DNA from: Lucinisca nassula
Taxonomy: Eukaryota > Mollusca > Bivalvia > Lucinida > Lucinidae
DNA length: 64,000 nt
NCBI GenBank assembly: GCA_963580285.1
Contig: OY757011.1
Location: 204,989,644-205,053,643 of the forward strand
Direction of reading: 5' to 3'
The notes under the pieces: generated by a model
Told to the model about the DNA's origin: nothing
Database searches by the model: none
Seen by the model: only the letters and a program-made list of their open reading frames with translations
Part shown: positions 1-12,454 of the stretch, one piece after another
Numbering within the stretch: the stretch's first letter is position 1
Layout: every line of letters starts with the position of its first letter
Made by a program: the position numbers and the translations under genes

Positions 1-196
<196 letters not shown>

Positions 197-199
197 TAA

Positions 200-420
200 C
201 AATGTTTTTCGGCAGATTTGTGCTTCACGTGAACAAGTCCTTGGAATGAAGCCCTACCAAACCCCACTTTAAATAGAGAAAACTGGGGTTTAAGGGGCTA
301 AACATTATTTTTCTTACCTCTGCTTCAAGACATAGGTTGTGAGTACTCGTTAGAACCACCTCAATGAGGCAGTTATAACAAGAGTTTTCATCAGAAAAGT
401 AGCCAGTTTGGAGATGTGAC
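200..420. mobile_element. Hairpin MITE, 'GTTAGAACCGCC' family, degraded copy
   Basis: It contains CATAGGTTGTGAGTACTCGT followed by the imperfect hairpin arms TTAGAACCACCTC and GAGGCAGTTATAAC. Next to it lie the AAACTGGGGTTTAAGG segment and 'cttcacgtgaacaagtcc' seen in the better copies at 53.4-54.7 kb. The copy is in inverted orientation and degraded. Confidence 0.6.
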
Positions 421-532
421 AAGTTGCCCTATTCTGCAAGGGTGTGTGTTGTCCTAATGGTATATAAGAAGATTCTTAACTGGAAGGCAATTGTAAAACA
501 AGCTTGGCTCACTTGTTCAAAACGTCATTACC

Positions 533-739
533 TTAACTCTTATCATGCTGTTGACGACAACCCCTATCTCTGGAAACAGTGTAGATCAAGATCAGATGGC
601 TTCTCTGATCAGGATCTACACTGTTTGGCATTCAGTTTATGAATTTGTAGCAATAAATTACATCAAGTACCGTAATTTGATTGGTTGATAGACAGAAATG
701 GGTGTGGCTTAAATGAATATTCAGCAAGACAAGAGTTAA
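533..739. mobile_element. TTAA-flanked hairpin MITE (family 1), ~205 bp
   Basis: Flanked by TTAA on both sides, with terminal inverted repeats of the CTCTTATC(A/T)TGCTG type and CAGCAAGACAAGAG. The core is a hairpin built on CAGTGTAGATCAAGATCAGA and TGATCAGGATCTACACTG. At least eight copies occur in the window. A TTAA target with ends starting CC(C/T)T fits a piggyBac-mobilised MITE, which is an inference. Confidence 0.75.
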
Positions 740-847
740 CAAGCTCATTAGTGGTCAAGTTGTTAACGGTTCTAGGGAGTACTGTATCTCAAACTGGTAT
801 TTTTCCTGACAAACTGTCTTAGAATATTTTACAGCAAAAATAGTATA

Positions 848-1217
848 CAGTAATATTCCTATATAAAAGACCACCTTTTGGACTGTTCAAAAGTGGTCTT
901 AAAGACCACTACCACCTTTTGGACTGTTCAAAAGTGGTCTTAAAGACCACTACTACCTTTTGGACTGTTAAAAAGTGGTCTTAAAGACCACGACCACCTT
1001 TTGGACTGTTCAAAAGTGGTCTTAAAGACCACTACCACCTTTTGGACTGTTCAAAAGTGGTCTTAAAGACCACTTTTGAACAGTCCCAAAAGTGGTCTCT
1101 TTTAAGGAGACACTTTGTGTAGAAAACACAAAGGAAAAAACAACTGAAATCTTCTCAATAGCTTTTAAAAGTAGATTTAGTCTAATTTTAGGTGGTCTTA
1201 ATAGCAAAATTTTACTG
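848..1217. mobile_element. MITE with CAGTAAAATT termini and TA target (family 5)
   Basis: The left end is CAGTAATATTCCTATATAAA then GACCACC. The right end is GGTGGTCTTAATAGCAAAAT then TTTACTG. Both ends are flanked by TA. TA target duplication and CAGT termini are typical of pogo/Tc1-mariner MITEs. Most of the interior is a hairpin minisatellite (870-1095). Confidence 0.75.
870..1095. repeat. 41-bp hairpin minisatellite
   Basis: Five or more copies of a 41-bp unit containing CCTTTTGGACTGTTCAAAAG and TGGTCTTAAAGACCAC. Each unit can fold on itself (GTGGTCTTAAAGACCAC is a near-perfect palindrome). It expanded inside the MITE at 848-1217. Confidence 0.85.
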
Positions 1218-1326
1218 TATTTGCAATTAAATGATTCAAGTTTTAAGGATACATTAAGTAACATCTTATCAGGCCACCGGACAATAGCAAGCTGGGCAAG
1301 TTGAAGGTCATCAGACTGACCAATGA

Positions 1327-1790
<464 letters not shown>

Positions 1791-2032
1791 CAGCACTGTG
1801 CCATAGTATATCTGCAAATTCCAGATCACTGTGTCATGTATTAACATGCTTGATAAACTATTATGATAACACAGAAGTGATATATCAGTGTCTTTCTCCG
1901 ATGAAAACTCATATTATTTTTATTTTGCTACAGATATCATTAATGGTGCAGGTAAGGCCTGTTTCCTAGAGGCAGTTTGAAAAGGTATCCACAACCTGTG
2001 AAATTGAGCAAAAGTAGGTAACTTAAAACCTA

Positions 2033-3745
2033 TTATGTCCCCCCCCCCCCCCCCCCCCCCCACCTGAGGGGACAGGGACATATTGTTTTTGGTGCAGATC
2101 CTGTTTGCGTTGGTGACGGCGGCAGCACTATATGAATTGAAGCACTATATCTCCTGAACCTATGAATGTATTCTAACCAAACTTGCATAGACACATCACT
2201 ACGATGGGGGAAAACAGTCATGAGGTCATGATGACCTTGACCTCATTTTCAATGTCACAGCTACCCAAAAACTGTCTTATTTGGGCCAAAAAATGCTTGT
2301 TTGCACTCATATTAACATATTGAGTAATTTTAGTCAATCTTGATACAGAATGTCATTACAACAAACCGCAGATTTGATTAGGTTTTGGTGACCTTGACCT
2401 GATTTTCAAGGTGACAGCAACCCCAAAACAGTCATTTTTTGGCCAAAAATGGCTTGTATGCACTCTTATCTCATTAACGAAATGAGTAATTTTAGTCAAA
2501 CTTAGTACAATATATCACTACAACATACCACAGGTGTGATTAGCTTTTGGTGACCTTGACCTCATTTTCAAGGTCACAGCGACCCAAAAACAGTCATTTT
2601 TTTTGGCCAAAAATGGCTTGGCTGCACTCTGTCTCATTAACGTTTTGAATAATTTTATTCAGACTTGGTACAATATATCATTACAACATACCACATATTT
2701 GATTAGATTTTGGTGACCTTGAGCTCATTTTCAAGGTCACAGCAACCCCAAAACAGTCTTTTTTGGACCAAAATTGTCTCGTCTGCACTCTACCTCATTA
2801 ACAGATAGAGTAATTTTAGTCAGACTTGGTACAATACATATCATTACAAAATACCACAGATTTGATTAGATTTTGGTGACCTTGACCTCATTTTCAAGGC
2901 CACAGTAACCCAAAAATAGTCATTTTTGGGCCATAAATGGCTTGTCTGCACTCTCTCATTAACAAATTGAGTAATTTTAGTCAAACTTAGTAAAATATAT
3001 CATTTTAACATGTCGCAGATTTGCTTAGATTTTGGTGACCTTGACCTCATTTTCAAGGTCACAGCATCCCAAAAACAGTCATTTTTGGGCTAAAAATGGC
3101 TTGAATGGACTCTATGTCATTAATATATTGAGTAATTGTAGTCAGACTTGGTTCAATATATCATTAAAACATACCACAGATTCTCTCAGATTTTGGTGAC
3201 CTTGACCTCATTTTCAAGATCACAGCGACCCATTTACAGTCATTTTTAGGCCAAAAATGGCTTGTCTTCACTCTATCTCATTAACGATTTGAGTAAATTT
3301 AGTCAGACTTGGTTCAATATATCATTACAACATACCCCAGATTTGATGAGATTTATGTGACCTTGACCTCATTTTCATGGTCACAGTGACCCAAAAATGG
3401 CTTGTCTGCACTCTACCTCATTAGCAAATTGATTTAATTATAGTGAAACTTGGTACAATATATCAATACAACATACCACAGACTTGATTAGATTATGGTG
3501 ACCTTGACTTATTTTCAAGGTCACCCCCTCCCCCTCCCCCCCAACAGTCAATTTCGGGCCAAAAATGGCTTGTCTGCACACTAAGGCCAAGGTCGCCTGA
3601 AATCTGTTATTTTTCGGGCCAAAAAATGGCTTATCTGTAACCTATATCATTTAAGAATTTATGAATGTTGGTCAAAATCGGTACAATAGTTAATTAGTCT
3701 ACCAAGTTTGTCTGGTGATCTGAGCTTTTTAATGATTGTTTTTTT
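2033..3745 (+). mobile_element. Tandem-core element, family F (~160-bp monomer)
   Basis: A head with ATGTCCC, a poly-C run and GGGACATATTG forms a hairpin. It is followed by about nine degenerate monomers of 157-163 bp, each with TGACCTTGACCTCATTTTC, a GGCTTGTCTGCACTC-like segment and ACAATATATCATTACAACAT. The core carries an inverted TGACCTTGA / TCAAGGTCA pair. The right boundary is unclear; the sequence fades into a poly-T run next to the following array. Structure resembles families A-E. Confidence 0.75.
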
Positions 3746-3753
3746 TTTTTTTT

Positions 3754-4604
3754 AGCTCACCTGTCACGTAGTGATGAGGTGAGCTTTTGGGAACACTTTT
3801 TATCCATTGTCCATCAGTGCATCCGTCTCTCCGTAAACAATTTCTTCAAACAACATCTCCTTCTAAACCACTGGTCATATTTTGACCAAACTTCACAGAA
3901 ATGGTCCTTATGTGGTCCCCTTTAAAAGTTGTTCAAATGGTTCAGATTCGTTGCACATCTAGGTCACAGGAGCTAAAAATAGATTTTTTTTACTGAAAAT
4001 TAAAAAAAAAACTCTGAAACCGCATGGTCCAGGTCTTTGATATTTGGTATGAAGCTTCATCTAGTGGACCTCTACCAAGATTGTTCAAAACATAGTCCTG
4101 GGGCCAAAAATGCCCTCGCGCCGGGGCCCACTGATTTCACATACACACATAGGCGTATACAGGGATAACCTTTAAAAATCTTCTTGTCTGAAACCAGAAG
4201 GCCTAGGTCTTTGATATTTGGTATGAAGCTTCATCTAATGGACCTCTACCAAGATTGTTCAAATAATAGCCTTGGGGACAAAAATGTCCCTGCACCGGGA
4301 CCCATTAGTTTTACAGTCTTATATAGGAAAAATTCCCTTAAAAATCTTCTTGTCTGAAACCAGAAGGCCCAGGTCTTTGATGTTTGGCCTGAAACTTCAT
4401 CTAGTGGACCTCTACTAAGATTGTTCAAATTATAGCCCTGGCACCAAAAACTGTCCCCGCGCCAGGGCCCACTGGTTTTACATAGGCTTATATAGGGAAA
4501 ACCTTTAAAAATCTTCTTGTCTGAAACCAGAAGGCCCAGGTCTTTGATGTTTGGTATGAAGCTTCATCAAGTGGACTGCTACCAAGTTTGTTCAAATTAT
4601 AGTC
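3754..4604 (+). mobile_element. Family A unit 1, truncated by a MITE
   Basis: The head AGCTCACCTGTCACGTAGTG is followed by about four diverged monomers. No tail is present: the unit is cut by the family 6 MITE ending at 4838. It is more diverged than later units (for example CTTGTCTGAAACCAGAAGGC instead of CTTCTCTGAAACCGCAAGGC), so it is probably the oldest. Confidence 0.8.
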
Positions 4605-4838
4605 CTTGGGCCAAGAAAGTACTGGTTTTCTCTATGTTCCATAATGATTATAAATTGGGACAGATTAGTGTTACCAAACAGTGCACACCTAGATCAGTCT
4701 GCTCCTGAAGGAGCAGTCTGATCAGGGTCTGCACTGTTTGCCACTCCAGCTGTACATTTTGTAGTCCTTTCTGGATTGTGAAAATATTAGGAGAATTAAA
4801 GCAAGTCCTTAAGGTGTCTGATTTTTTTCTGGATTTTT
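4605..4838. mobile_element. Hairpin MITE family 6, between array units
   Basis: Contains CAGTCTGCTCCTGAAGGAGC then AGTCTGATCAGGGTCTGCAC, a perfect short hairpin, with flanks TTGCCACTCCAGC and CTGGATTGTGAAAATATTAG. The same family occurs at 40010-40250 and 56120-56260. Confidence 0.65.
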
Positions 4839-6304
4839 AGCTCACCTGTCACGTTGTGACAAGGTGAGCTTTTGGGATCACTTTTTGTCCGTCGTCCGTC
4901 GTCCGTCCGTGCGTGCGTGCGTCCATAAACTTTTTCTTCAAACGACATCTCATCCTAAACCACTGATCGGATTTTGACCAAACTTCACAGGAATGATCCT
5001 TAGGTGGTCCCCTTTCAAAGTTGTTCAAATGGTTCCGGTCCATTGCACATATAGGTCACAGGAGCCAAAAATAGATTTTTTTCATCGAAAACTTAAAAAA
5101 TCTTCTTCTCTGAAACCGCAAGGCCCAGGACATTGATATTTGGTATGAAGCTTCATCTAGTGGACCCCTACCAAGATTGTTCAAATTATAGTGCTGGGGC
5201 CCTAAATGCCCCCTCCCCAGGGCTCTTTGGTTTTACATAGGCTTATATTGGGAAATCTTTAAAAATCTTCTTCTCTGAAACCACAAGGCCTAGGTCTTTG
5301 CTATTTGGTATGAAGCTTCATCTAGTGGACCCCTACCAAGATTGTTCAAATTATAGCCCTGGGGCCAAAAATGCCCCCGCACCGGGGCCCTTTGGTTTTA
5401 CATAGACTTATATAGGGAAAATCTTTAAAAATCTTCTTCTCTGAAACTGCAAGGCCCAGGTCTTTGATATTTGGTACGAAGCTTCATCTAGTGGACCCCT
5501 ACCAAGATTGTTCAAATAATAGTGCTGGAGCTAAAAATGCCCCCGCACCGGGGCCCTTTGGTTTTACATGGGCTTATATAGGGAAAATCTTTAAAAATCT
5601 TCTTCTCTGAATCCACAAGGCCCAGGTCTTTGATATTTGTTATGAAGCTTCATCTAGCGGACCCCTACCAAGATTGTTCAAATTATAGTGCTGGGGCCAA
5701 AAAAGCCCCCGCCCGGGGCCCTTTGGTTTAACATGGGCTTATATATGGAAAATCTTTAAAAATCTTCTTCTCTGAAACTGCAAGGCCCAGGTCTTTGCTA
5801 TTTGGTATGAAACTTCATCTAGTGAACCCCTACCAAGATTGTTTAAATTATAGTGCTGGGGCCAAAACTGCCCCCGCCCCAGGGCCCTTTGGTTTTACAT
5901 CGGCTTATAGAGGGAAAATCTTTAAAAATCTTCTTCTCTGAAACCACAAGGCTTAGGTCTTTGCTATTTGTTATGAAGCTTCAGCTAGTGGACCTCTACC
6001 AAGATTGTTCAAATTATAGCCCTGGGGCCAAAAATGACCCCGCTCCGGGGCCCTTTGGTTTTACATAGACTTATTTAGGGAAAATCTTGTTTTACATAGA
6101 TTTCTTTATGCAGGGTAAACCTTTAAAATCTTCTCTGAAACCACAAAGCCCAGGTCTTTCATATTCGATATGAAGCTTCATCTTGTGGACCTCTACCAAG
6201 ATTGTTCAAATTATAGCCCTGGGGCCAAAATTGACCCTGCCCGGGGCCCACTTATTATACATTGGATCAGGTGAGCGAACCAGGGCCCTCTGGGCCCTCT
6301 TGTT
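4839..6304 (+). mobile_element. Family A unit 2
   Basis: The head AGCTCACCTGTCACGTTGTG is followed by about seven monomers and the tail CAGGTGAGCGAACCAGGGCC with a GGGCCC hairpin and CTCTTGTT. The last base of this tail is followed directly by the head of unit 3. Confidence 0.85.
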
Positions 6305-8633
6305 AGCTCACCGTCAGGTAGTGACGAGGTGAGCTTTTGGGATCACTTTTTGTCCGTTGTCCGTCGTGCGTCCGTGCGTGCGTCCGTCCGTGCGTAAACA
6401 ATTTCTTCAAACGACATCTCCTCCTAAACCACTGAGCGGATTTTGACCAAACTTCACAGGAATGATCCTTAGGTGGTCCCCTTTCAAAGTTGTTTAAATG
6501 GTTCCGGTCCGTTGCACATATAGGTCCAAGAGCCAAATATAGATTTTTTTCACCGAAAACTTAAAAAATCTTCTTCTCTGAAACTGCAAGGCCAAGGTCT
6601 TTGATATTTGGTATGAAGCTTCATCTAGTGGACCCCTACCAAGATTGTTCAAATTATAGTGCTGGGGCCAAAAATGCCCCCACCCCGGGGCCCTTTGGTT
6701 TTACATGGGCTTATATAGGGAAAATCTTTAAAAATCTTCTTCTCTGAAACCACAATGCTCAGGTCATTGATATTTGGTATGAATCTTCACCTTATGGACC
6801 CCTACCAAGATTGTTCAAATTATAGTGCTGGGGCCAAAAATGCCCCCACCCCGGGGCCCTTTGGTTTTACATGGGCTTATATATGGAAAACCTTCAAAAA
6901 TCTTCTTCTCTGAAACCGCAAGGCCCAGGTCTTTGATATTTGGTATGAAGCTTCATCTAGTGGACCCCTACCAAGATTGTTCAAATTATAGTGCTGGGGC
7001 TAAAAATGCCCCCGTCTTGGGTCCCTTTGGTTTTACATGGGCTTATATAGGGAAAATCTTTAAAAATCTTCTTCTCTGAAACTGCAAGGTCCAGGTCTTT
7101 GATATTTGGTATGAAACTTCATCTGGTGGACCCCTACCAAGATTGTTCAAATTATTGTGCTGGGGCCAAAGATGCCCCCGCCCCGGAGCCCTTTGGTTTT
7201 ACATTGGCTTATATAGGGAAAATCTTTAAAAATCTTCTTCTCTGAAACTGAAAGGCCCAGGTCTTTGATATTTGGTATGAAGCTTCATCTAGTGGACCCC
7301 TACCAAGATTGTTCAAATTATAGTGCTGGGGCCAAAAATGCCCCGCCCCGGGGGCCCTTTGGTTTTACATGGGCTTATATAGGGAAAATCTTTAAAATTT
7401 TTCTACTTTAAATATGCAAGGCCCATGTCTTTGATATTTGGTATGAATCTTCATCTTATGGACCCCTACCAAGATTGTTCAAATTATAGTGCTGGGGCCA
7501 AAAATGCCCCCGTCCCGGGGCCCTTTGGTTTTACATAGGCTTATATAGGGAAAACCTTTAAAAATCTTCTTCCCTGAAACCACAAAGCCCAGGTGTTTGA
7601 TATTTGGTATGAAGCTTCATCTAGTGGACCCCTACCAAGATTGTTCAAATTATAGTGCTGGGGCCAAAAATGCCCCCACCCCAGGGCCCTTTGGTTTTTC
7701 ATGGGCTTATATTGGGAAAATCTTTAAAAAATCTTCTTCTCTGAAACTTTAGGGCCCAGGTCTTTGCTATTTGGTATGAAGCTTCATCTAGTGGACCCCT
7801 GTCAAGACTTCAAATTATAGTGCTGGGGCCAAAAATGCCCCCACCCCGGGGCCCTTTGGTTTTACGTAGGCTTATATAGGGAAAATCTTTAAAAATCTTC
7901 TTCTCTTAAACTGCAAGGCCCAGGTCTTTGATATTTGGTATGAAGCTTCATCTTGTGGACCTCTATCAAGATTGTTCAAATTATAGCCCTGGGGCCAAAA
8001 ATGCCCCCGCTCCTGTGCCCTTTTGTTTTTCATAGACTTACATAGGGAATATCTTGAAAAATCTTCTACTCTGAAACCACAAGGCCTAGGTCTTTGACAT
8101 TTGGTATGAAGCTTCAGCTAGTGGACCTCTACCAAGATTGTTCAAATTATAGCCCTGGGGCCACAAATGCTCCCGCCCCAGGGCCCTTTGGTTTTACATA
8201 GACTTATAATAGAGATAATCTTTGAAAATCTTCTTCTCTGAAACAACAAGGCCCAGGTCTTTGATATTTGGTGTGAAGCTTCATCTAGTGGACCTCTATC
8301 AAGATTGTTTAAATTATAGCCCTGAGGCCAAAAATGCCCCTGCCCTGGGGCCATTTGGTTTCACATAGGCTTATGTAAGGAATGTCTTTAAAAAAAAATC
8401 TTCTTCTTTGAAACCGCAAGGCCCAGGTCTTTGATATTTGTTGTGTAGCTTCCTCTAGTGGACCTTTGCCAAGATTGTTCAAATAATAGCCTTTGTTGAT
8501 ATTTGGTATGAAGCTTCACCTTTTTAGACCTCCTTCAACTTTATGCACATTATAACCCTGAGGTCAATAATGGCCCTCCCCGGGGCTCACTTGTTACTCT
8601 ATGGATCAGGTGAGCCATCATGGTCCTCTTGGT
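6305..8633 (+). mobile_element. Family A unit 3
   Basis: The head starts immediately after unit 2 (AGCTCACCGTCAGGTAGTGA). About twelve monomers follow, then a degraded tail CAGGTGAGCCATCATGGTCC. Bases 8634-8724 between this tail and the next head are a fragment of the degenerate repeat seen at 58.5-58.9 kb (TTTCTCAAGAACTAAAAGAG, TTCATTAATAATACTTG). Confidence 0.85.
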
Positions 8634-8724
8634 TCATTTCTCAAGAACTAAAAGAGTTTCATTAATAATACTTGCTACAAACTTGCAGCTAGGAATGGCA
8701 ACTTTTATTTAAGCATCGATTTTT

Positions 8725-10846
8725 AGCTCACCTGTCACGTAGTGACAAGGTGAGCTTTTGGGATCACTTTTTGTCCGTCGTGCGTGCGTCCGTGCGTCCG
8801 TAAACTTTTCTTCAAGCGACATCTCCTCCTAAACCGCTGATCGGATTATGTCCAAACTTCACAGGAATGATCCTTAGGTGGTCCCCTTTCAAAGTTGTTC
8901 AAATGGTTCCGGTCCGTTGCACATATAGGTCACAGTAGCCAAAAATAGATTTTTTTTCACCGAAAACTTAAAAAAATCTTCTTCTCTGAAACTGCAAGGC
9001 CCAGGTCTTTGATATTTGGTATGAAGCTTCATCTAGTGGACCCCTACCATGATTGTTCAAATTATAGTGCTGGGGCCAAAAATGCCCCCGCACGGGGGCC
9101 CTTTGGTTTTACATGGGCTTATATAGGGAAAATCTTTAAAAATCTTCTTCTCTGAAACCGCAAGGCCCAGATCTTTGATATTTGGTATGAAGCTTCATCT
9201 AGTGGACCCCTACCAAGATTGTTCAAATTATAGTGCTGGAGCTAAAAATGCCCCCACACGGGGGCCCTTTGGTTTTACATGGGCTTATATAGGGAAAATC
9301 TTGAAAAATCTTCTCCTCTGAAACCGCAAGGCCCAGGTCTTTGATATTTGGTATGAAGCTTCATGTAGTGGACTCCTACCAAGATTGTTCAAATTATAGT
9401 GCTGGGGCCAAAAATGCCCGCGCGCGGGGGCCCTTTGGTTTTACATGGGCTTATATAGGGAAAATCTTTAAAAATCTTCTTCTCTGAAACTGAAAGGCCC
9501 AGGTCTTTGATATTTGGTATGAAGCTTTATCTAGTGGACCCCTACCAAGATTGTTCAAATTATAGTGCTGAAGCTAAAAATGCCCCCGCCCCGGGGCCCT
9601 TTGGTTTTACATGGGCTTATATAGGGAAAATCTTTAAAAATCTTCTTCTCTGAAACCGCAAGGCCAAGGTCTTTGATATTTGGTATGAAGCTTCATCTAG
9701 TGGACCCCTACCAAGATTGTTCAAATTATAGTGCTGGGGCCAAAAATGCCCCCGCACCAGGGCCCTTTTGTTTTACATAGGCTTATATAGGGAAAATCTT
9801 TAAAAATCTTCTTCTCTGAAACTGCAAGGCCCAGGTCTTTGATATTTGGTATGAAGCTTCATCTAGTGGACCCCTACCAAGATTGTTCAAATTATAGTGC
9901 TGGAGCTAAAAATGCCCCCCACACTGGGGCCCTTTGGTTTTACATGGGCTTATATAGGGAAAATCTTGAAAAATCTTCTTCTCGGAAACGGCAAGGCCCA
10001 GGTCTTTGATATTTGGTATGAAGCTTTATCTAGTGGACCCCTACCAAGATTGTTCAAATTATAGTGCTGGGGCCTAAAATGCCCCCGCACCAGGGCCCTT
10101 TTGTTTCACATAGGCTTATATTGGGAAAATCTTGAAAAATCTTCTTCTCTGAAACTGCAAGGCCCAGGTCTTTGATATTTGGTATGAAGCTTCATCTTGT
10201 GGACCTCTACCAAGATTGTTCAAATTATAGCCCTGGGGCCAAAAATGCCCCCGCTCTGGGGCCCTTTGGTTTTAGATAGACTTATATAGGGAAAATCTTG
10301 AAAAATCTTTTTCTCTGAAACTTCAAGGCTTAGGTCTTCGATATTTGTTATGAAGCTTCAGCTAGTGGACCTCTATAAAGATTTTCAAATTATAGCCCTG
10401 AGACCAAAAATGCCTCCGCCATGTGGCCCTTTGGTTTTACGTAGACTTATATAGGGAAAATCTTTAAAAATCATCTTCTCTGAAACACAAGGCTTAGGTC
10501 TTTGATATTTGTTATGAAGCTTCAGCTAGTGGACCTCTACCAAGATTGTTAAGATTATAGCCCTGGGGCCAAAAATGCCCCTCTCAGGGGCCCTTTGGTT
10601 TAACATAGACTTATATAGGGAAAATCTTGTTTTACATAGACTTCTATATGCAGGGTAAACCTTTAAAATCATCTTCTCTGAAACCAGAAAGCCCAGGTCT
10701 TTCATATTCGATATGAAGCTTCATCTTGTGGACCTCTACCAAGATTGTTCAAATTTTAGCCCTGGGGCCAAAATTGACCCTGCCTGGGGCCCACTTGTTA
10801 TGCTTTGGATCAGGTGAGCGAACCAGGGCCCTCTGGGCCCTCTTGT
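8725..10846 (+). mobile_element. Family A unit 4
   Basis: A complete head (AGCTCACCTGTCACGTAGTG) with a short GTCC/GTGC microsatellite, about ten monomers and the tail CAGGTGAGCGAACCAGGGCC. Several monomers carry GCACGGGGGCCC in place of the GCCCCGGGGCCC clamp. Confidence 0.85.
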
Positions 10847-11824
10847 GATTTATATTAGGATCACTTTTTGTCTGTCATTTGTGTGTAAACAATTTCTTCA
10901 AACGACATCTCCTCCTAAACCACTGATCGGATTTTGACCAAACTTCACAGGAATGATCCTTAGGTGGCCCCCTTTCAAAGTTGTTCAAATGGTTCTGGTC
11001 CGTTGCACATATAGGTCACAGGAGCCAAAAATAGATTTTTTTCACCGAAAACTTAAAAAATCTTCTTCTCTGAAACCGCAAGGCCCAGGTCTTTGATATT
11101 TGGTATGAAGCTTCATCTAGTGGACCCCTACCAAGATTGTTCAAATTAAAGTGCTGGGGCCAAAAATGCCCCCGCCCCGGGGCCCTTTGGTTTTACATGG
11201 GCTTATATTGGAAAATCTTCAAAAATCTTCTTCTCTGAAACCACAAGGCCCAGGTCTTTGATATTTCGTATCAAGCTTCATCTAGTGGACCCCTACCAAG
11301 ATTGTTCAAATTATATTGCTGGGGCCAAAAATGCCCCCGCCCCGGGGCCCTTTGGTTTTACATGGGCTTATATAGGGAAAATCTGTAAAAATCTTCTTCT
11401 CTGAAACCGCAAGGCCGTGGTCTTTGATATTTGATATGAAGCTTCATCTAGTGAACCCCTACCAAGATTGTTCAAATTATAGTGCTTTGGCCAAAAACGC
11501 CCCTCCCCGGGGCCCTTTGGTTTTACATGGGCTTATATAGGGAAAATATCTTCTTCTCTGAGACTGCTAGGCCCAGGTCTTTGCTATTTAGTATGAAGCT
11601 CCATCTAGTGGACCCCTACCAAGATTGTTCAAATTATAGTGCTGGGGCCAAAAATGCCCCTGCCCTGGGGCCCTTTGGTTTCTACATAGGCTTATGTAGG
11701 GAAAATTTTTAAAAATCTTCTTCTCTGAAACTGCAAGGCCCGGGTCTTTGATATTTGGTATGAAGCTTCATCTTGTGGACCTCTACCAAGATTGTTCAAG
11801 TTATAGCCCTGGGGCCAAAAATGC

Positions 11825-11855
<31 letters not shown>

Positions 11856-12454
11856 TTTGCTTTTACATAGACTTATATAGGGAAAATCTTGAAATATCTT
11901 CTTCTCTGAAACCACAAGGGTTAGGTCTTTGATATTTGGTATGAAGCCTTACCTGGTGGACCTCTACCAAGATTGTTCAAATAAAAGCCCTGAGGCCAAA
12001 AATGCCCCCACCTCGGGGCCCTTTGGTTTTACATAGACTTATATAGGGAAAATCTTTTAAAATTTTCTTCTGTGAAACCACGAGGCCTAGGTCTTTGATA
12101 TTTGGTATGAAATTTCATCTAGTGGACCTCTATCAAGACTGTTCAAATTATAGCCCTGGGGCCAAAAATGCCCCCACCCCGACACCCTTTGATTTTACAT
12201 AGACTTATATAGGGAAATCTTTAAAATTCTTCTTCTCTGAATCTGCAAGGCCCATGTCTTTGATATTTGGTGTGGAGCTTCATCTTGTGGACAATTATAG
12301 ACTTTGTTGATATTTGGTATGAAGCTTCATCTTTTTAGACGTCCCTCAACATTATTCACATTATAACCTTGGAATGAGTAATGGCCCTCCCCGGGGCCCA
12401 CTTATTACTCTATGGATCAGGTGAGCGATCCAGGGCCATCATGGCCCTCTTGTT
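10847..12454 (+). mobile_element. Family A unit 5 with a truncated head
   Basis: The head hairpin is missing. The previous tail CTCTTGT runs straight into GATTTATATTAGGATCACTT. The same kind of truncated junction recurs at 14951 and 16771. One monomer has its GC clamp replaced by a poly-C run (11824-11855). Confidence 0.85.
11824..11855 (+). repeat. Poly-C run replacing a monomer GC clamp
   Basis: About 30 C residues sit exactly where neighbouring monomers have CCCCCGCCCCGGGGCCC, between AAAAATGCA and TTTGCTTTTACATAG. A similar run occurs in an isolated monomer at about 57926-57946. Confidence 0.9.
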
